Below, in pieces: positions 8,990-16,994 of a stretch of 64,000 bases of DNA. Numbering within the stretch: position 1 is the stretch's first letter; each line of letters starts with the position of its first letter. The DNA lies in contig NZ_AKVN02000001.1 in assembly GCF_000271485.2 (NCBI RefSeq), forward strand, positions 3,435,501 through 3,499,500, read 5' to 3'. This DNA comes from Pelosinus fermentans DSM 17108 (GTDB lineage Bacteria; Bacillota; Negativicutes; DSM-13327). The notes below the pieces were generated by a model. That model did no database searches, had not been told where the DNA came from, and was given only the letters and a program-made list of their open reading frames with translations. Both the position numbers and the translations under genes were made by a program.

Positions 8990-10027
8990 TTAATTAGTAA
9001 CAATATCCTCTTTGTTTAGATATCCACTGTAAACTAACATCTGCATAATATTCGATTTATCTACAAAATCCGGTGGCAAGAGAATGGATGGAACATCCAT
9101 TTTGTTATTATTGACTTTGCCATTAGTAGTTGGAACTTGTCCTTTAGCGAGTTTAATAGCAGCAGAAAATGCAGTTTTACCCAGTTCTCTAGTATCCTTA
9201 AAAACGGTCATATTTTGCGTTCCGGCAATAATCCGTTTTACGGCCGCAGTTTCAGCATCTTGTCCGCTTATCGGCACCTTGCCTGCCATGCCATGAGCCG
9301 CCAAAATCCCTATAACTCCACCTGCAGTTTCATCGTTTGGAGCAAGTACTGCCTGGATATTGTTATTTTGGGCAGCTAATGCAACTACTATATGTTTTGC
9401 AGCCTCTTCATGTGAATAGTCTTTACATGCCTGATCGTATACGATTTGAATTCTCCCTTTGTCAACTAGTGGCTTAATAATTTTCATTGCACCTGCTTTA
9501 TACAATTTGGCATTATTGTCGTTAGGATCACCGGAGAGTATTACATAATTACCGCTAGGCGCCTTATCCACTAAGTATTGTGCTTGTAGCTCACCAACTT
9601 TTTCATTGTCAAAGGATAAATATAAATCCACATCGCTGTCTATGATTAGCCCGTCATACGCGATTACCCTTATGCCGGCGGCATGTGCTTTTGACACAAT
9701 TGCGGCACTTGCTTTAGCGTCACATGGCGCCAAAATAATAACCTTGACATTTTGTTTAATTAACTCATCACATTGCAATGCTTGTTTTACACTGTCATCA
9801 CCGGCGACCTGCACAAGCAACTCAATACCAAGTTTTTTTGCTTCGGCCTCAATAGCCTCTTTATCTTTGTTCCATCTTTCCACATCTTTTGGTAAAGATA
9901 CTCCAATTTTTACTTTATTATCATCGAAATGGCCGTTTATTGTCTTATTGCTTTTACAGCCGATAAACATAGATACTATTATACTAATCATTAAAATAAA
10001 GGTACAAATTTTTACTATCTTCTTCAT
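8990..10027 (-). CDS. Sugar ABC transporter substrate-binding lipoprotein (second, XylF-like)
   Basis: A 345-residue periplasmic-binding protein of the Peripla_BP_4 (ribose/xylose) type. A lipoprotein signal peptide is visible, with hydrophobic residues 7-22 and a lipobox ending FIGCKS (Cys about 24). Typical segments follow: KIGVSLPKDVERWNKD near residue 40, LAPCDAKASAAIVSKAHAAG near 100, LSGDPNDNNAKLYKAGA near 165, APNDETAGGVIGILAAHG near 225 and SGQDAETAAVKRIIAGTQN near 250. It is a paralogue of the binding protein at 13378 and sits at the distal end of the ABC operon, just before the chemoreceptor. It may serve transport, chemotaxis or both. AGGAGG lies 6 bases before the ATG. Confidence 0.88.
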   Translation of the reverse strand: MKKIVKICTFILMISIIVSMFIGCKSNKTINGHFDDNKVKIGVSLPKDVERWNKDKEAIEAEAKKLGIELLVQVAGDDSVKQALQCDELIKQNVKVIILAPCDAKASAAIVSKAHAAGIRVIAYDGLIIDSDVDLYLSFDNEKVGELQAQYLVDKAPSGNYVILSGDPNDNNAKLYKAGAMKIIKPLVDKGRIQIVYDQACKDYSHEEAAKHIVVALAAQNNNIQAVLAPNDETAGGVIGILAAHGMAGKVPISGQDAETAAVKRIIAGTQNMTVFKDTRELGKTAFSAAIKLAKGQVPTTNGKVNNNKMDVPSILLPPDFVDKSNIMQMLVYSGYLNKEDIVTN

Positions 10028-10442
10028 TACTTGCCTCCTAAAATAGCTCTAATTAATTGCAATGATGTCATTTAGCCTGGTGACTAATTTGGCCATTCAG
10101 TAACAGTAGCCAGCATGTAGTCCATTTTAAGTTATATTATTTACAACTGGTACAACCATGCCCACAGAAAGTTGTCCTGTTGTCTTTGAAGGTACCTGAT
10201 GGGAAATAAAGGCCTTCTTTGTTTGCATAACCTCTTCGCTTTCTTGTATATTTACTCATATTCAATGAAAATACAATTCCCCAGGCAGCCGGAGCATTCA
10301 CACTATCGCAAATACTGCCACCCCGCCTAGGGAATGATTTACTAAGAAACAACGAATAACTTCGATTGTAATACCATTTTATATTTCAGATGATTTCACA
10401 GAACGGCTTTCTTTCAAAGGCTTGTTGACAGCCATTGAAACT
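10028..10442 (-). other. 415-bp gap in the sugar ABC operon with a doubtful 71-codon reading frame
   Basis: The gap separates the permease gene from the second binding-protein gene. It holds one open frame on the minus strand (10137-10352, TTG start, no convincing ribosome binding site) whose product ends CGHGCTSCK, a cysteine pattern suggestive of metal binding or chance. I do not recognise the product. The gap is less AT-rich than other intergenic regions here, so it may be a decayed gene or a structured RNA. I could not match it to a known riboswitch class. Confidence 0.3.
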
Positions 10443-11699
10443 TTAGATCTTAGCCTTTCCTATACAGTTTGTCTCTGTAATGCCATTACTATTTGAGCTG
10501 TCTGTATCTACTTTGACTTTTGAACTACCTTTTTTGGTCTTAATATCAAACCAAACAGCAGCACCCAAAATTAAACCTTTCACTATATACTGCCAATATG
10601 CATCTAAGTTCATCATACTCATACCGTTGTCGATAGTAGCCATAATTAAAGCTCCTAAAATCGCACCAACTACTTTACCAACACCACCTGTCATACTCGT
10701 CCCGCCAATAACCGCCGCAGCTATCGCGTCCAATTCAAGGTTTAAACCCGCCTCTGGCGTTCCTGCATTGAGACGCGCTGCTAATATTAAACCAGCTACT
10801 GCGGCCAGCAATCCGTTTAGAGCATATACGAAGGCAATATTTCTTTCAACATTTATTCCAGAATATTTTGCCGCATCAATATTGCCGCCAATGGCGTAAA
10901 CCCTGCGCCCAAATGTTGTTTTCTCAGCGATAAATGTTACTATGATAACAAGCACTAACATGATTAGAACAGGAATAGGAATACCTCTATAACTGTTCAG
11001 TATTGCCACGGTAGCCACAACCAGTGCGCTGTAAACAATGCAACGCACTATCATCTTATTCAAAGGTTCATTTAAATTATTGTATTTTTCTTTAGTTTTG
11101 CGCCTTACAATTTCGCTGCCAACTAAAAACACTATAGCAACTACAGCAATAACAGGACTAATCACTTCACTTAAATACGATTGCCCAAAATAAACCATTG
11201 ACTTTTGCAACGGTGCGACGGTAGTGCCATGTGTAATACCAAGAACCCCACCTCTAAACACAAGCATGCCGCCAAGTGTTATGATAAAAGCTGGTACCCC
11301 TGTATAGGCTATCAGGCTACCTTCAAGAAGACCAATTAAAGCTCCAAGAGAAAGGCATATAAAAATTACCTCTGTCGTACTCATACCATGCCATACTTGA
11401 AGCGCGGCACCAATACAGCCAACAAAACCCATAACTGACCCTACTGAAAGGTCAATTCCCCCTGTAACGATTACCAATACCATACCTGTCCCCATTATTC
11501 CTACAATAGCCATCTGACGGACAAGATTTGATATATTTCTTGATGTGATAAAGGAACCGTCCATATCCGTAAAACCCTTGCTCGTTAAATACGTAAATCC
11601 AATCCACATAAGTATTAGCGCAGCGATCATTGTATAAGTTCTTATATCGAATTTTTCTGCGCTAAACAGCTTTTGCCCACTTGAAGCTTTTTTCAACAT
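10443..11699 (-). CDS. Sugar ABC transporter permease (XylH/MmsB-like)
   Basis: A 418-residue inner-membrane permease of the BPD_transp_2 family, with about ten hydrophobic segments. The signature GGIDLSVGSVMGFVG lies near residue 87, and the cytoplasmic coupling region AIGGNIDAAKYSGINVERN near 270. The loop AIAAAVIGGTSMTGGVGKV is near 335. The size (longer than RbsC) and the internal extension near 205-235 resemble xylose and multiple-monosaccharide permeases (XylH, GguB). It begins 2 bp after the ATPase stop codon and forms a transport unit with the ATPase and the binding protein upstream. The substrate is not determinable from sequence; a shared leader suggests inositol or a related polyol. 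Confidence 0.9.
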   Translation of the reverse strand: MLKKASSGQKLFSAEKFDIRTYTMIAALILMWIGFTYLTSKGFTDMDGSFITSRNISNLVRQMAIVGIMGTGMVLVIVTGGIDLSVGSVMGFVGCIGAALQVWHGMSTTEVIFICLSLGALIGLLEGSLIAYTGVPAFIITLGGMLVFRGGVLGITHGTTVAPLQKSMVYFGQSYLSEVISPVIAVVAIVFLVGSEIVRRKTKEKYNNLNEPLNKMIVRCIVYSALVVATVAILNSYRGIPIPVLIMLVLVIIVTFIAEKTTFGRRVYAIGGNIDAAKYSGINVERNIAFVYALNGLLAAVAGLILAARLNAGTPEAGLNLELDAIAAAVIGGTSMTGGVGKVVGAILGALIMATIDNGMSMMNLDAYWQYIVKGLILGAAVWFDIKTKKGSSKVKVDTDSSNSNGITETNCIGKAKI

Positions 11700-11701
11700 A
11701 A

Positions 11702-13240
11702 TTAACCCGCCCTTCCTGCCGACGCATGCATCAGTCTTTCCTGAGTAGCTTCACAAACATCAAATTCTCCAGTCACCATGCCATTACTCATCGTTATTAT
11801 CCGATCGCTCATACCTAATATTTCTTCCATCTCCGAAGAAATCATAATGATTGTCACACCTTCATCTACCAGCTGATTCATAATCTTGTAGATCTCATAT
11901 TTTGCGCCAACATCAATACCACGTGTGGGTTCATCCAGTATCATAACTTTAGGTCCCATCATCAAGCCCTTAGAAATAACAACTTTTTGCTGATTACCAC
12001 CGCTCAACGTATTGACTAAAGCCTCAACACTGGGAGTTTTGATTTTAAGATCTTGAATATATTTATTTGCCTCAGAGACTGCTTGATCGTTGTTTATCAC
12101 CCCAAGGCTGGATACTTTATCAAAGGAAGACAAAATAACATTTTCTTTAATACTCATAATAAGATTGAGCCCTAGCTTTTTCCTGTCTTCACTTAATAGA
12201 AACAGTCCGCTTTTTAAAGCATCTATGGGGCTTTTAATATCAACTTTCTTACCGTCAATGTAAACTTCACCTACGGCCGGTGCATTAAAAGCGCCATAAA
12301 TCGCTGTAAACAATTCCGTCCTTCCAGCTCCAACCAGACCGATAATGCCTAGTATTTCACCCCGATAAGCTTTAATATTTACACCCTTTAGTAACATCCT
12401 TCCAGGAATATCCGGATGATGTACGCTGTAATGTCTAATTTCAAAAGAAACGTCGCCTCTAGTATGTGGCACTCTTGGAAACATATTTTTAAGTTCACGA
12501 CCCACCATTAACGTTATCATGGTATCCTTGCTCATGTTTATTTTTTCACGGGTTTCTATCGTCTGACCATCTCTTAGGACCGTAATTGTATCACAAATTC
12601 TCATTACTTCATCAAGCTTATGAGATATATAAATACATGTAACACCTTTTTTTCTTAGACCATCAAGAATATTTAAAAGAATTTCAGCCTCAGCTTCTGA
12701 CAACGCAGCAGTAGGCTCATCTAAAATCAACAGTTGTGCATTCGTAGATAGAGCTTTCGCAATTTCAACAAGTTGTTTATGACCAATCCCAAGATTTTTG
12801 ATCTTATCATTGGGATTTACACAAACTCCTGAATCAGATTCTAAGCCTATTTCTTTAAGTAATTTTGCTGTCCTTTTGAACATCTCGTCAAAATTGACAA
12901 TGCCATATTTACTCGGTTTACTATTTAAAAAAATATTTTCGGAAATACTAAGTTCGGGCACTAGGTTTAACTCCTGATGAATGCAAGCAATACCAGCATC
13001 CTCAACAGTTTTAATGGAATGAAACTGCTTCTCCTCTCCATGTAAAATAATCTGGCCTCCATATGAACCATAAGGGTATACGCCGCATAAAATCTTTATT
13101 AGTGTAGATTTTCCTGCGCCATTTTCACCAACCAGAGCATGTATTTCTCCTTTTTTGACATTAAGGCTCACATTACTTAACGCTTTAACCCCTGGAAACT
13201 CTTTAGTTATATTTTTCATCTGTAATAAATATTCTTGCAC
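11702..13240 (-). CDS. Sugar ABC transporter ATP-binding protein (XylG/MmsA-like, two ATPase domains)
   Basis: A 512-residue tandem ABC ATPase. The first half has Walker A GENGAGKSTLIK near residue 39, the signature-like LGIGHKQLVEIAKAL near 150 and Walker B LLILDEPTAAL near 168. The second half has a degenerate Walker A (GLVGAGRTELF near 297), signature LSGGNQQKVVISKGL near 412 and Walker B VMILDEPTRGID. This asymmetry is usual in RbsA/XylG/MglA proteins. The start is GTG 13240 with AGGAGG 7 bases upstream. The segment CGVYPYGSYGGQI is typical of the XylG/GguA branch. It powers import through the permease encoded 2 bp downstream. Confidence 0.92.
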   Translation of the reverse strand: MQEYLLQMKNITKEFPGVKALSNVSLNVKKGEIHALVGENGAGKSTLIKILCGVYPYGSYGGQIILHGEEKQFHSIKTVEDAGIACIHQELNLVPELSISENIFLNSKPSKYGIVNFDEMFKRTAKLLKEIGLESDSGVCVNPNDKIKNLGIGHKQLVEIAKALSTNAQLLILDEPTAALSEAEAEILLNILDGLRKKGVTCIYISHKLDEVMRICDTITVLRDGQTIETREKINMSKDTMITLMVGRELKNMFPRVPHTRGDVSFEIRHYSVHHPDIPGRMLLKGVNIKAYRGEILGIIGLVGAGRTELFTAIYGAFNAPAVGEVYIDGKKVDIKSPIDALKSGLFLLSEDRKKLGLNLIMSIKENVILSSFDKVSSLGVINNDQAVSEANKYIQDLKIKTPSVEALVNTLSGGNQQKVVISKGLMMGPKVMILDEPTRGIDVGAKYEIYKIMNQLVDEGVTIIMISSEMEEILGMSDRIITMSNGMVTGEFDVCEATQERLMHASAGRAG

Positions 13241-13297
13241 CCTTACACCTCCTAATCAAAGACAACATAAAACAAATATGCTGATATTGGAAAGCAT

Positions 13298-13341
13298 ATT
13301 GATGGTGTATAGAAGAAAACTAAACTCTATACACCGTCAAT
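13298..13341 (-). repeat. Inverted repeat between binding-protein and ATPase genes
   Basis: Arms at 13298-13312 and 13327-13341 (ATTGATGGTGTATAG and its near complement, one mismatch) enclose a 14-base loop, right after the binding-protein stop codon. Such intercistronic hairpins often stabilise the abundant binding-protein transcript or attenuate the downstream genes. No strong T-run follows on the minus strand. Confidence 0.6.
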
Positions 13342-13377
13342 ATCTTAAGAAATTAATATTTGAAAAATCAGACTATT

Positions 13378-14490
13378 TTATATGCTAGGCCATTTATCTT
13401 TAGGAACATTTTTGTAGACTTCTTCTACTTTTTGGAATTTATCTTGTTTGATAAGAATCTCATCTATATTATTTTTATCAATGGCGATAACATCAACAGA
13501 AAAACTATCAACATCCTTAGTTTTATTATTCAGTTTTGTCCACTGACCCAGCTTCGAATCAACTGCAGTCTTAGCATCTTTGCCGGTAGCAAGAGCAACA
13601 GCAACATCCATAGCCACTTGATTCAGTTTGGCAATAGGCTTATAAACAGTTCCTGTCTGAATACCTTCAACAATTCTCTGACAGGCAGCAAGGTCAGCAT
13701 CCTGACCAGCGATTGGTACCTTTCCTGCAAGTCCTTGCGCAGCCATAGCCTGAATAGCTCCGCCAGCAGTACCATCATTCGATGCTATAATACCCTGAAC
13801 ATTATTTTGTGCTGCAGTAAGACCGTTTTCTACATGTTTGAGAGCCTCATTAGGATCCCATCCTTTACACCACTGTTCAAGAATTATCTTTATATCCCCC
13901 TTATCTATATAAGGTTGAAGTACATTCCTCTGGCCCTGTGCAACTAAGTGAGCATTATTATCTTCAGGACCGCCCTTCAACCAAATATAGTTGCCTTTTG
14001 GAGCCTTTTCCACAACGAATTTAGCTTCAACTTCACCAACTTTTACAGAATCAAAGGTAATATAATAATCAAGATCAGCGTTCATGATAAACCTGTCATA
14101 AGAAACAACCGGAATTTTAGCTTCATGAGCTGCGTTAACAATGGGAGCAGCAGCATCTGCATTAATGGACTGGATGACAAGAACATCAATACCCTGATTT
14201 ATAAGGTTTTCGCACTGGGAAACCTGTTTTTGGGCATCGTCCTCTGCCGACTGGACAAGCACCTGGAATCCCTTATCTTTTGCATAAGTCTTAAACATAT
14301 CAATTTCACGCTGCCAACGCTCCTGCTTAAGTGTACCAACTGAAACACCTATTTTAATATCCTTGATGTCTTTGGCTACTTTACTTCCTGAAGAGTTTGT
14401 GGAAGAACCGGTGTCTTTGCTACATCCAGCAGCAACAAAAACCATTACCAAAACTAGTAATAATGCCGAGATCTTTTTCATGATTTTCAA
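13378..14490 (-). CDS. Sugar ABC transporter substrate-binding lipoprotein (first, XylF-like)
   Basis: A 370-residue binding protein with a lipoprotein signal peptide (hydrophobic residues 7-20, lipobox VAAGCSKD, Cys about 23) followed by a Ser/Thr/Gly-rich linker. The binding-protein core shows GVSVGTLKQERWQREIDMF near residue 47, VIQSINADAAAPIVNAAHEA near 107, WLKGGPEDNNAHLVAQGQRN near 170, ASNDGTAGGAIQAMAAQG near 235 and AGQDADLAACQRIVEGIQTG near 258. This resembles XylF/ChvE-type proteins for monosaccharides. The first codon is TTG with GAGGGGG 7 bases upstream. It is the first gene of the ABC operon and is preceded by leader repeat copy D. Confidence 0.9.
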   Translation of the reverse strand: MKIMKKISALLLVLVMVFVAAGCSKDTGSSTNSSGSKVAKDIKDIKIGVSVGTLKQERWQREIDMFKTYAKDKGFQVLVQSAEDDAQKQVSQCENLINQGIDVLVIQSINADAAAPIVNAAHEAKIPVVSYDRFIMNADLDYYITFDSVKVGEVEAKFVVEKAPKGNYIWLKGGPEDNNAHLVAQGQRNVLQPYIDKGDIKIILEQWCKGWDPNEALKHVENGLTAAQNNVQGIIASNDGTAGGAIQAMAAQGLAGKVPIAGQDADLAACQRIVEGIQTGTVYKPIAKLNQVAMDVAVALATGKDAKTAVDSKLGQWTKLNNKTKDVDSFSVDVIAIDKNNIDEILIKQDKFQKVEEVYKNVPKDKWPSI

Positions 14491-14636
14491 TTAATAGCCC
14501 CCTCTAATTTTTTTATTATTCTATATCCGGCGTGACCGGATACAAAGAATAACCAAAATATTACCTTTTTAACTGACATTAAACTGACATTAAATTAAAT
14601 AAATTATCAGGGAGGGAAATTTCTTTACAGACTGTC

Positions 14637-14834
14637 TCCTTTTCATTTCCATTTATACCTTTATCATAGATTTATTTCGCATAATTTTCTATATAATTGT
14701 TGTTTTCTTATAATTCTTTTAATTCACTCAATTCTTTTAATTCACACATTATTTGATATACATTGAAAATTTATGTTAATTTTCTTTTTTATAGTTTCTA
14801 TACAATCTTGCGATTTATGTTTTTACGCTGTAAG
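14637..14834 (-). promoter_or_regulatory. Leader region of the sugar ABC operon, repeat copy D
   Basis: This stretch parallels the inositol operon leader in order and spacing of blocks. It starts with TCCTTTTCAT, then TTTATACCTTTATCAT, TTCTATATAATT, TTCTTATAATTCTT, and ends with TTTCTATACAATCTTGC (14798) and TTTTTACGCTGTAA (14820). It lies 147 bp upstream of the binding-protein start. The shared leader is the main sequence evidence that the ABC importer and the inositol operon respond to the same signal. Confidence 0.6.
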
Positions 14835-14931
14835 AATCTACCGTCAAATCTGTTATTCCAGTCAAGCAGCAAAGAAGATTGTACTATTCGTCGTAAGGAG
14901 CTATTCCTAAAAGCTTTCAACGTACAAAAGC

Positions 14932-14965
14932 CAAGAGACCAGTTCCAAAGAACCAGTCTCTTGGT
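14932..14965 (-). terminator. Terminator after the AraC-type regulator gene
   Basis: The inverted repeat CCAAGAGAC / GTCTCTTGG (14932-14940 and 14957-14965), with extra inner pairing, is followed on the minus strand by CTTTT. It separates the regulator gene from the ABC operon leader. Confidence 0.65.
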
Positions 14966-15032
14966 CTATATGCGCTTTAATGTCCATTGAAATTGTGGAA
15001 GATCGTCAGATAATACATCGTGAATCTTGCGA

Positions 15033-15905
15033 TTATTTTTTTTCTTTGGTATATGAATTACGATATTTGCTGGGAGGCATACCCACGTATTTCGTAAAGA
15101 GAATATTAAAATGATTTGGATTATCATAACCAACGATATTGGCAATTTGTGTAACGGAGTATCGTGTAGTAATCAGCAGAGTCTGTGATTCACCAATGCG
15201 GCGGCGCATAATGTACCTCATGGGAGAATAGCCGATTGTATCTTTAAATACATGAGCCAGATAATATGAATTGATATGCATTGCATCACTGATGGATTGC
15301 AGCGTAAGCGGTTCATCGTAATGAGTGTCAATATATTGCTTGATACGAATGCCAAGTAATTCATAGGTGCTTTTTTTCTTAGCCGGGTCTTCGATTTCAG
15401 TTTTGTGGATGATTTGCATTAACAGTGCTACTAAAGAAACAGCAAGGTGAGAGCAAGTTTCTTCCATTTGCTCTATGTCCGATGCCAGCAAGAAATAAAT
15501 CATACCCATCAAATTTTCCAACGTTTCAAACAATTCATTACTGTGAACAACCGGGCAAGCTGTTTTATGAATCAGACAGTTTTTATCAAATCCCGTGATC
15601 TCTACATTCGTCAATGTACAGCAATAAGTATTCAAATTTTTACTCTGTGTAGGGTCCTCATCATGCAGAACATTGCAATTACAAATGATGATATCGCCTT
15701 TTTGAATGGAGTAACGCTTTTCATCCACAATGTATACGCCACTGCCACTGCGTACTAACAGAATTTCCAGCATGTCTTCATGTTTATGCAAGATACGTGG
15801 ATACACACTGTAACTAGCATCTATCTTGCTGGCCGAAAATAAACGAGGCAAGCTCCCTTTTGACAAATAGGAAGTGTAATCTGTTTTCATAAAACATTGT
15901 ATCAT
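15033..15905 (-). CDS. AraC family transcriptional regulator with N-terminal cupin
   Basis: A 290-residue regulator. The start at ATG 15905 has GGAAGGTG 5 bases upstream; an earlier in-frame ATG at 15923 lacks one. The N-terminal half is a cupin-type sugar-sensing fold (HKHEDMLEILLVRSGSGVYI near residue 40). The C-terminal 100 residues contain two helix-turn-helix motifs (LQSISDAMHINSYYLAHVF and VTQIANIVGYDNPNHFNILF). It is transcribed immediately upstream of the sugar ABC operon, in the same direction but separated by a terminator. It is a natural candidate for binding the leader repeats that precede the ABC and inositol operons, but no direct evidence links it. Confidence 0.92.
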   Translation of the reverse strand: MIQCFMKTDYTSYLSKGSLPRLFSASKIDASYSVYPRILHKHEDMLEILLVRSGSGVYIVDEKRYSIQKGDIIICNCNVLHDEDPTQSKNLNTYCCTLTNVEITGFDKNCLIHKTACPVVHSNELFETLENLMGMIYFLLASDIEQMEETCSHLAVSLVALLMQIIHKTEIEDPAKKKSTYELLGIRIKQYIDTHYDEPLTLQSISDAMHINSYYLAHVFKDTIGYSPMRYIMRRRIGESQTLLITTRYSVTQIANIVGYDNPNHFNILFTKYVGMPPSKYRNSYTKEKK

Positions 15906-16045
15906 CGTAACACCTTCCAACACTTTAAAGATTCCTATAGATTTATTTTAGCTTTATATGCAATAAAAATATAGTTTTTTATTTTTATAATCTTAAAGTA
16001 TTAAAAAGTCTCCATGTCCTAAAAATCAGAATCGATCAACGGTTA

Positions 16046-16684
16046 TCAATATCCAGCACTTTCTCCTACAACGACTACCGTTATATCTGTCACCATCGGT
16101 TTTTTTCTCATTACCGAGTATACTCTGCAAATTCTAGTTTTAGCTTGACAATTCATACAGGAACCTGTTCTCGTACAGGGATTTGGCATGTCAAGCCTTT
16201 TATTATTCATGGGTGCAGCAATACTTTCTAATCTTTCAAAAGCAGCTTTTTCATCTCTGCATATTTTATCTGTGCTAACGACTATCACTACTTTTTTAGG
16301 ACCAAAAGTCATGGCACTTACCCGATTTCCCATTCCGTCTATATTGACCAGCAAACCATCTAAGGTAATTGCATTGCTGCTGCATAAGAATAAGTCACTT
16401 ACCAATTCTTCCCGTGCAGTAGCGATCTTCTCTTCCATAGTCAGGCCTGCTGCACCATGATCGATCACCTTTCCGCCAGCAGCCTTTATCTGCTCTTGAA
16501 TTGCCATGCTGTCGATTGTCATTGATCCGCCAAACCCCACCGTAGTCCCTGGTTTTACATGTTCCATAATAAAAGCTGCTGCCTCTTTTATCGTTGCAAA
16601 ATATACGGCGTCGAACTCATTTTTCAGTAAAGCATCCACCGCTTTTTTCCCGATTGCTTCGTTATGCCAACTTTTTACTGCCAA
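16046..16684 (-). CDS. LUD domain protein (LutC/YkgG family)
   Basis: A 212-residue LUD (DUF162) protein. Typical segments are KPGTTVGFGGSMTIDSM near residue 44, LFLCSSNAITLDGLLVNID near 97, NRVSAMTFGPKKVVIVVS near 120 and a C-terminal cysteine group (PCTRTGSCMNCQAKTRIC near 167). The TTG start has GGGGGA about 8 bases upstream. Relatives take part in lactate oxidation (LutABC), but no lutA or lutB lies nearby, so this is one of the standalone, cysteine-containing LUD proteins common in anaerobic Firmicutes. The precise role is unknown. The cysteine cluster could bind iron or zinc. Confidence 0.85.
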   Translation of the reverse strand: MAVKSWHNEAIGKKAVDALLKNEFDAVYFATIKEAAAFIMEHVKPGTTVGFGGSMTIDSMAIQEQIKAAGGKVIDHGAAGLTMEEKIATAREELVSDLFLCSSNAITLDGLLVNIDGMGNRVSAMTFGPKKVVIVVSTDKICRDEKAAFERLESIAAPMNNKRLDMPNPCTRTGSCMNCQAKTRICRVYSVMRKKPMVTDITVVVVGESAGY

Positions 16685-16847
16685 TTCCGATTCCCCCTAA
16701 AATTAATTTATTGCTGAGTGATTTTATTTTTCTCTTTAAATATACTCTTACATTTATAATAATAGATACTAAAGTTTAAATCAGCAAGTAGGCACTTAAT
16801 TGTTTTATAGTATCCAATTTTATACTAAACTACTTCCCCACAGTCCG

Positions 16848-16979
16848 TTATAACCGTTGACATGGAGCCGTTGGCGGCCTCTCTTCAGCCAGAACATGCA
16901 AGGATAATCCCATTGTAAACAGGGATAAGAATAGACACAACGTAAAACAAATATATCGTTTCTTCAAGTGAAGCACCAT
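16848..16979 (-). CDS. Possible small exported peptide (43 residues)
   Basis: An open frame on the minus strand just downstream of the DHA2 transporter gene. It encodes a clear signal-peptide-like N terminus (basic LKKRY, then a hydrophobic run of about 20 residues ending HVLAEE) and only about 13 residues after the likely cleavage site, including PPTAPC. The start is ATG 16979, or TTG 16964 with a GGATGGTG motif in front. It could be a genuine small secreted protein or the truncated 5' end of an exported efflux component. The rest of the gap (16685-16994) shows nothing else. Confidence 0.35.
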   Translation of the reverse strand: MVLHLKKRYICFTLCLFLSLFTMGLSLHVLAEERPPTAPCQRL

Positions 16980-16994
16980 CCTTTCATTCTTGTA

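Noticed and set aside
9606-10046. 146-codon plus-strand open frame
   Set aside because: Antisense to the second sugar-binding lipoprotein, whose minus-strand frame has a clear lipobox and family motifs.
10137-10352. Known riboswitch (c-di-GMP, cobalamin or similar) in the ABC operon gap
   Set aside because: I could not fit any conserved core by eye; kept only as an unexplained gap.
13360-13947. 195-codon plus-strand open frame
   Set aside because: Antisense shadow of the first sugar-binding lipoprotein; no ribosome binding site.
14763-14990. 75-codon plus-strand frame
   Set aside because: It runs through leader copy D and the terminator hairpin; composition reflects AT-rich non-coding DNA.
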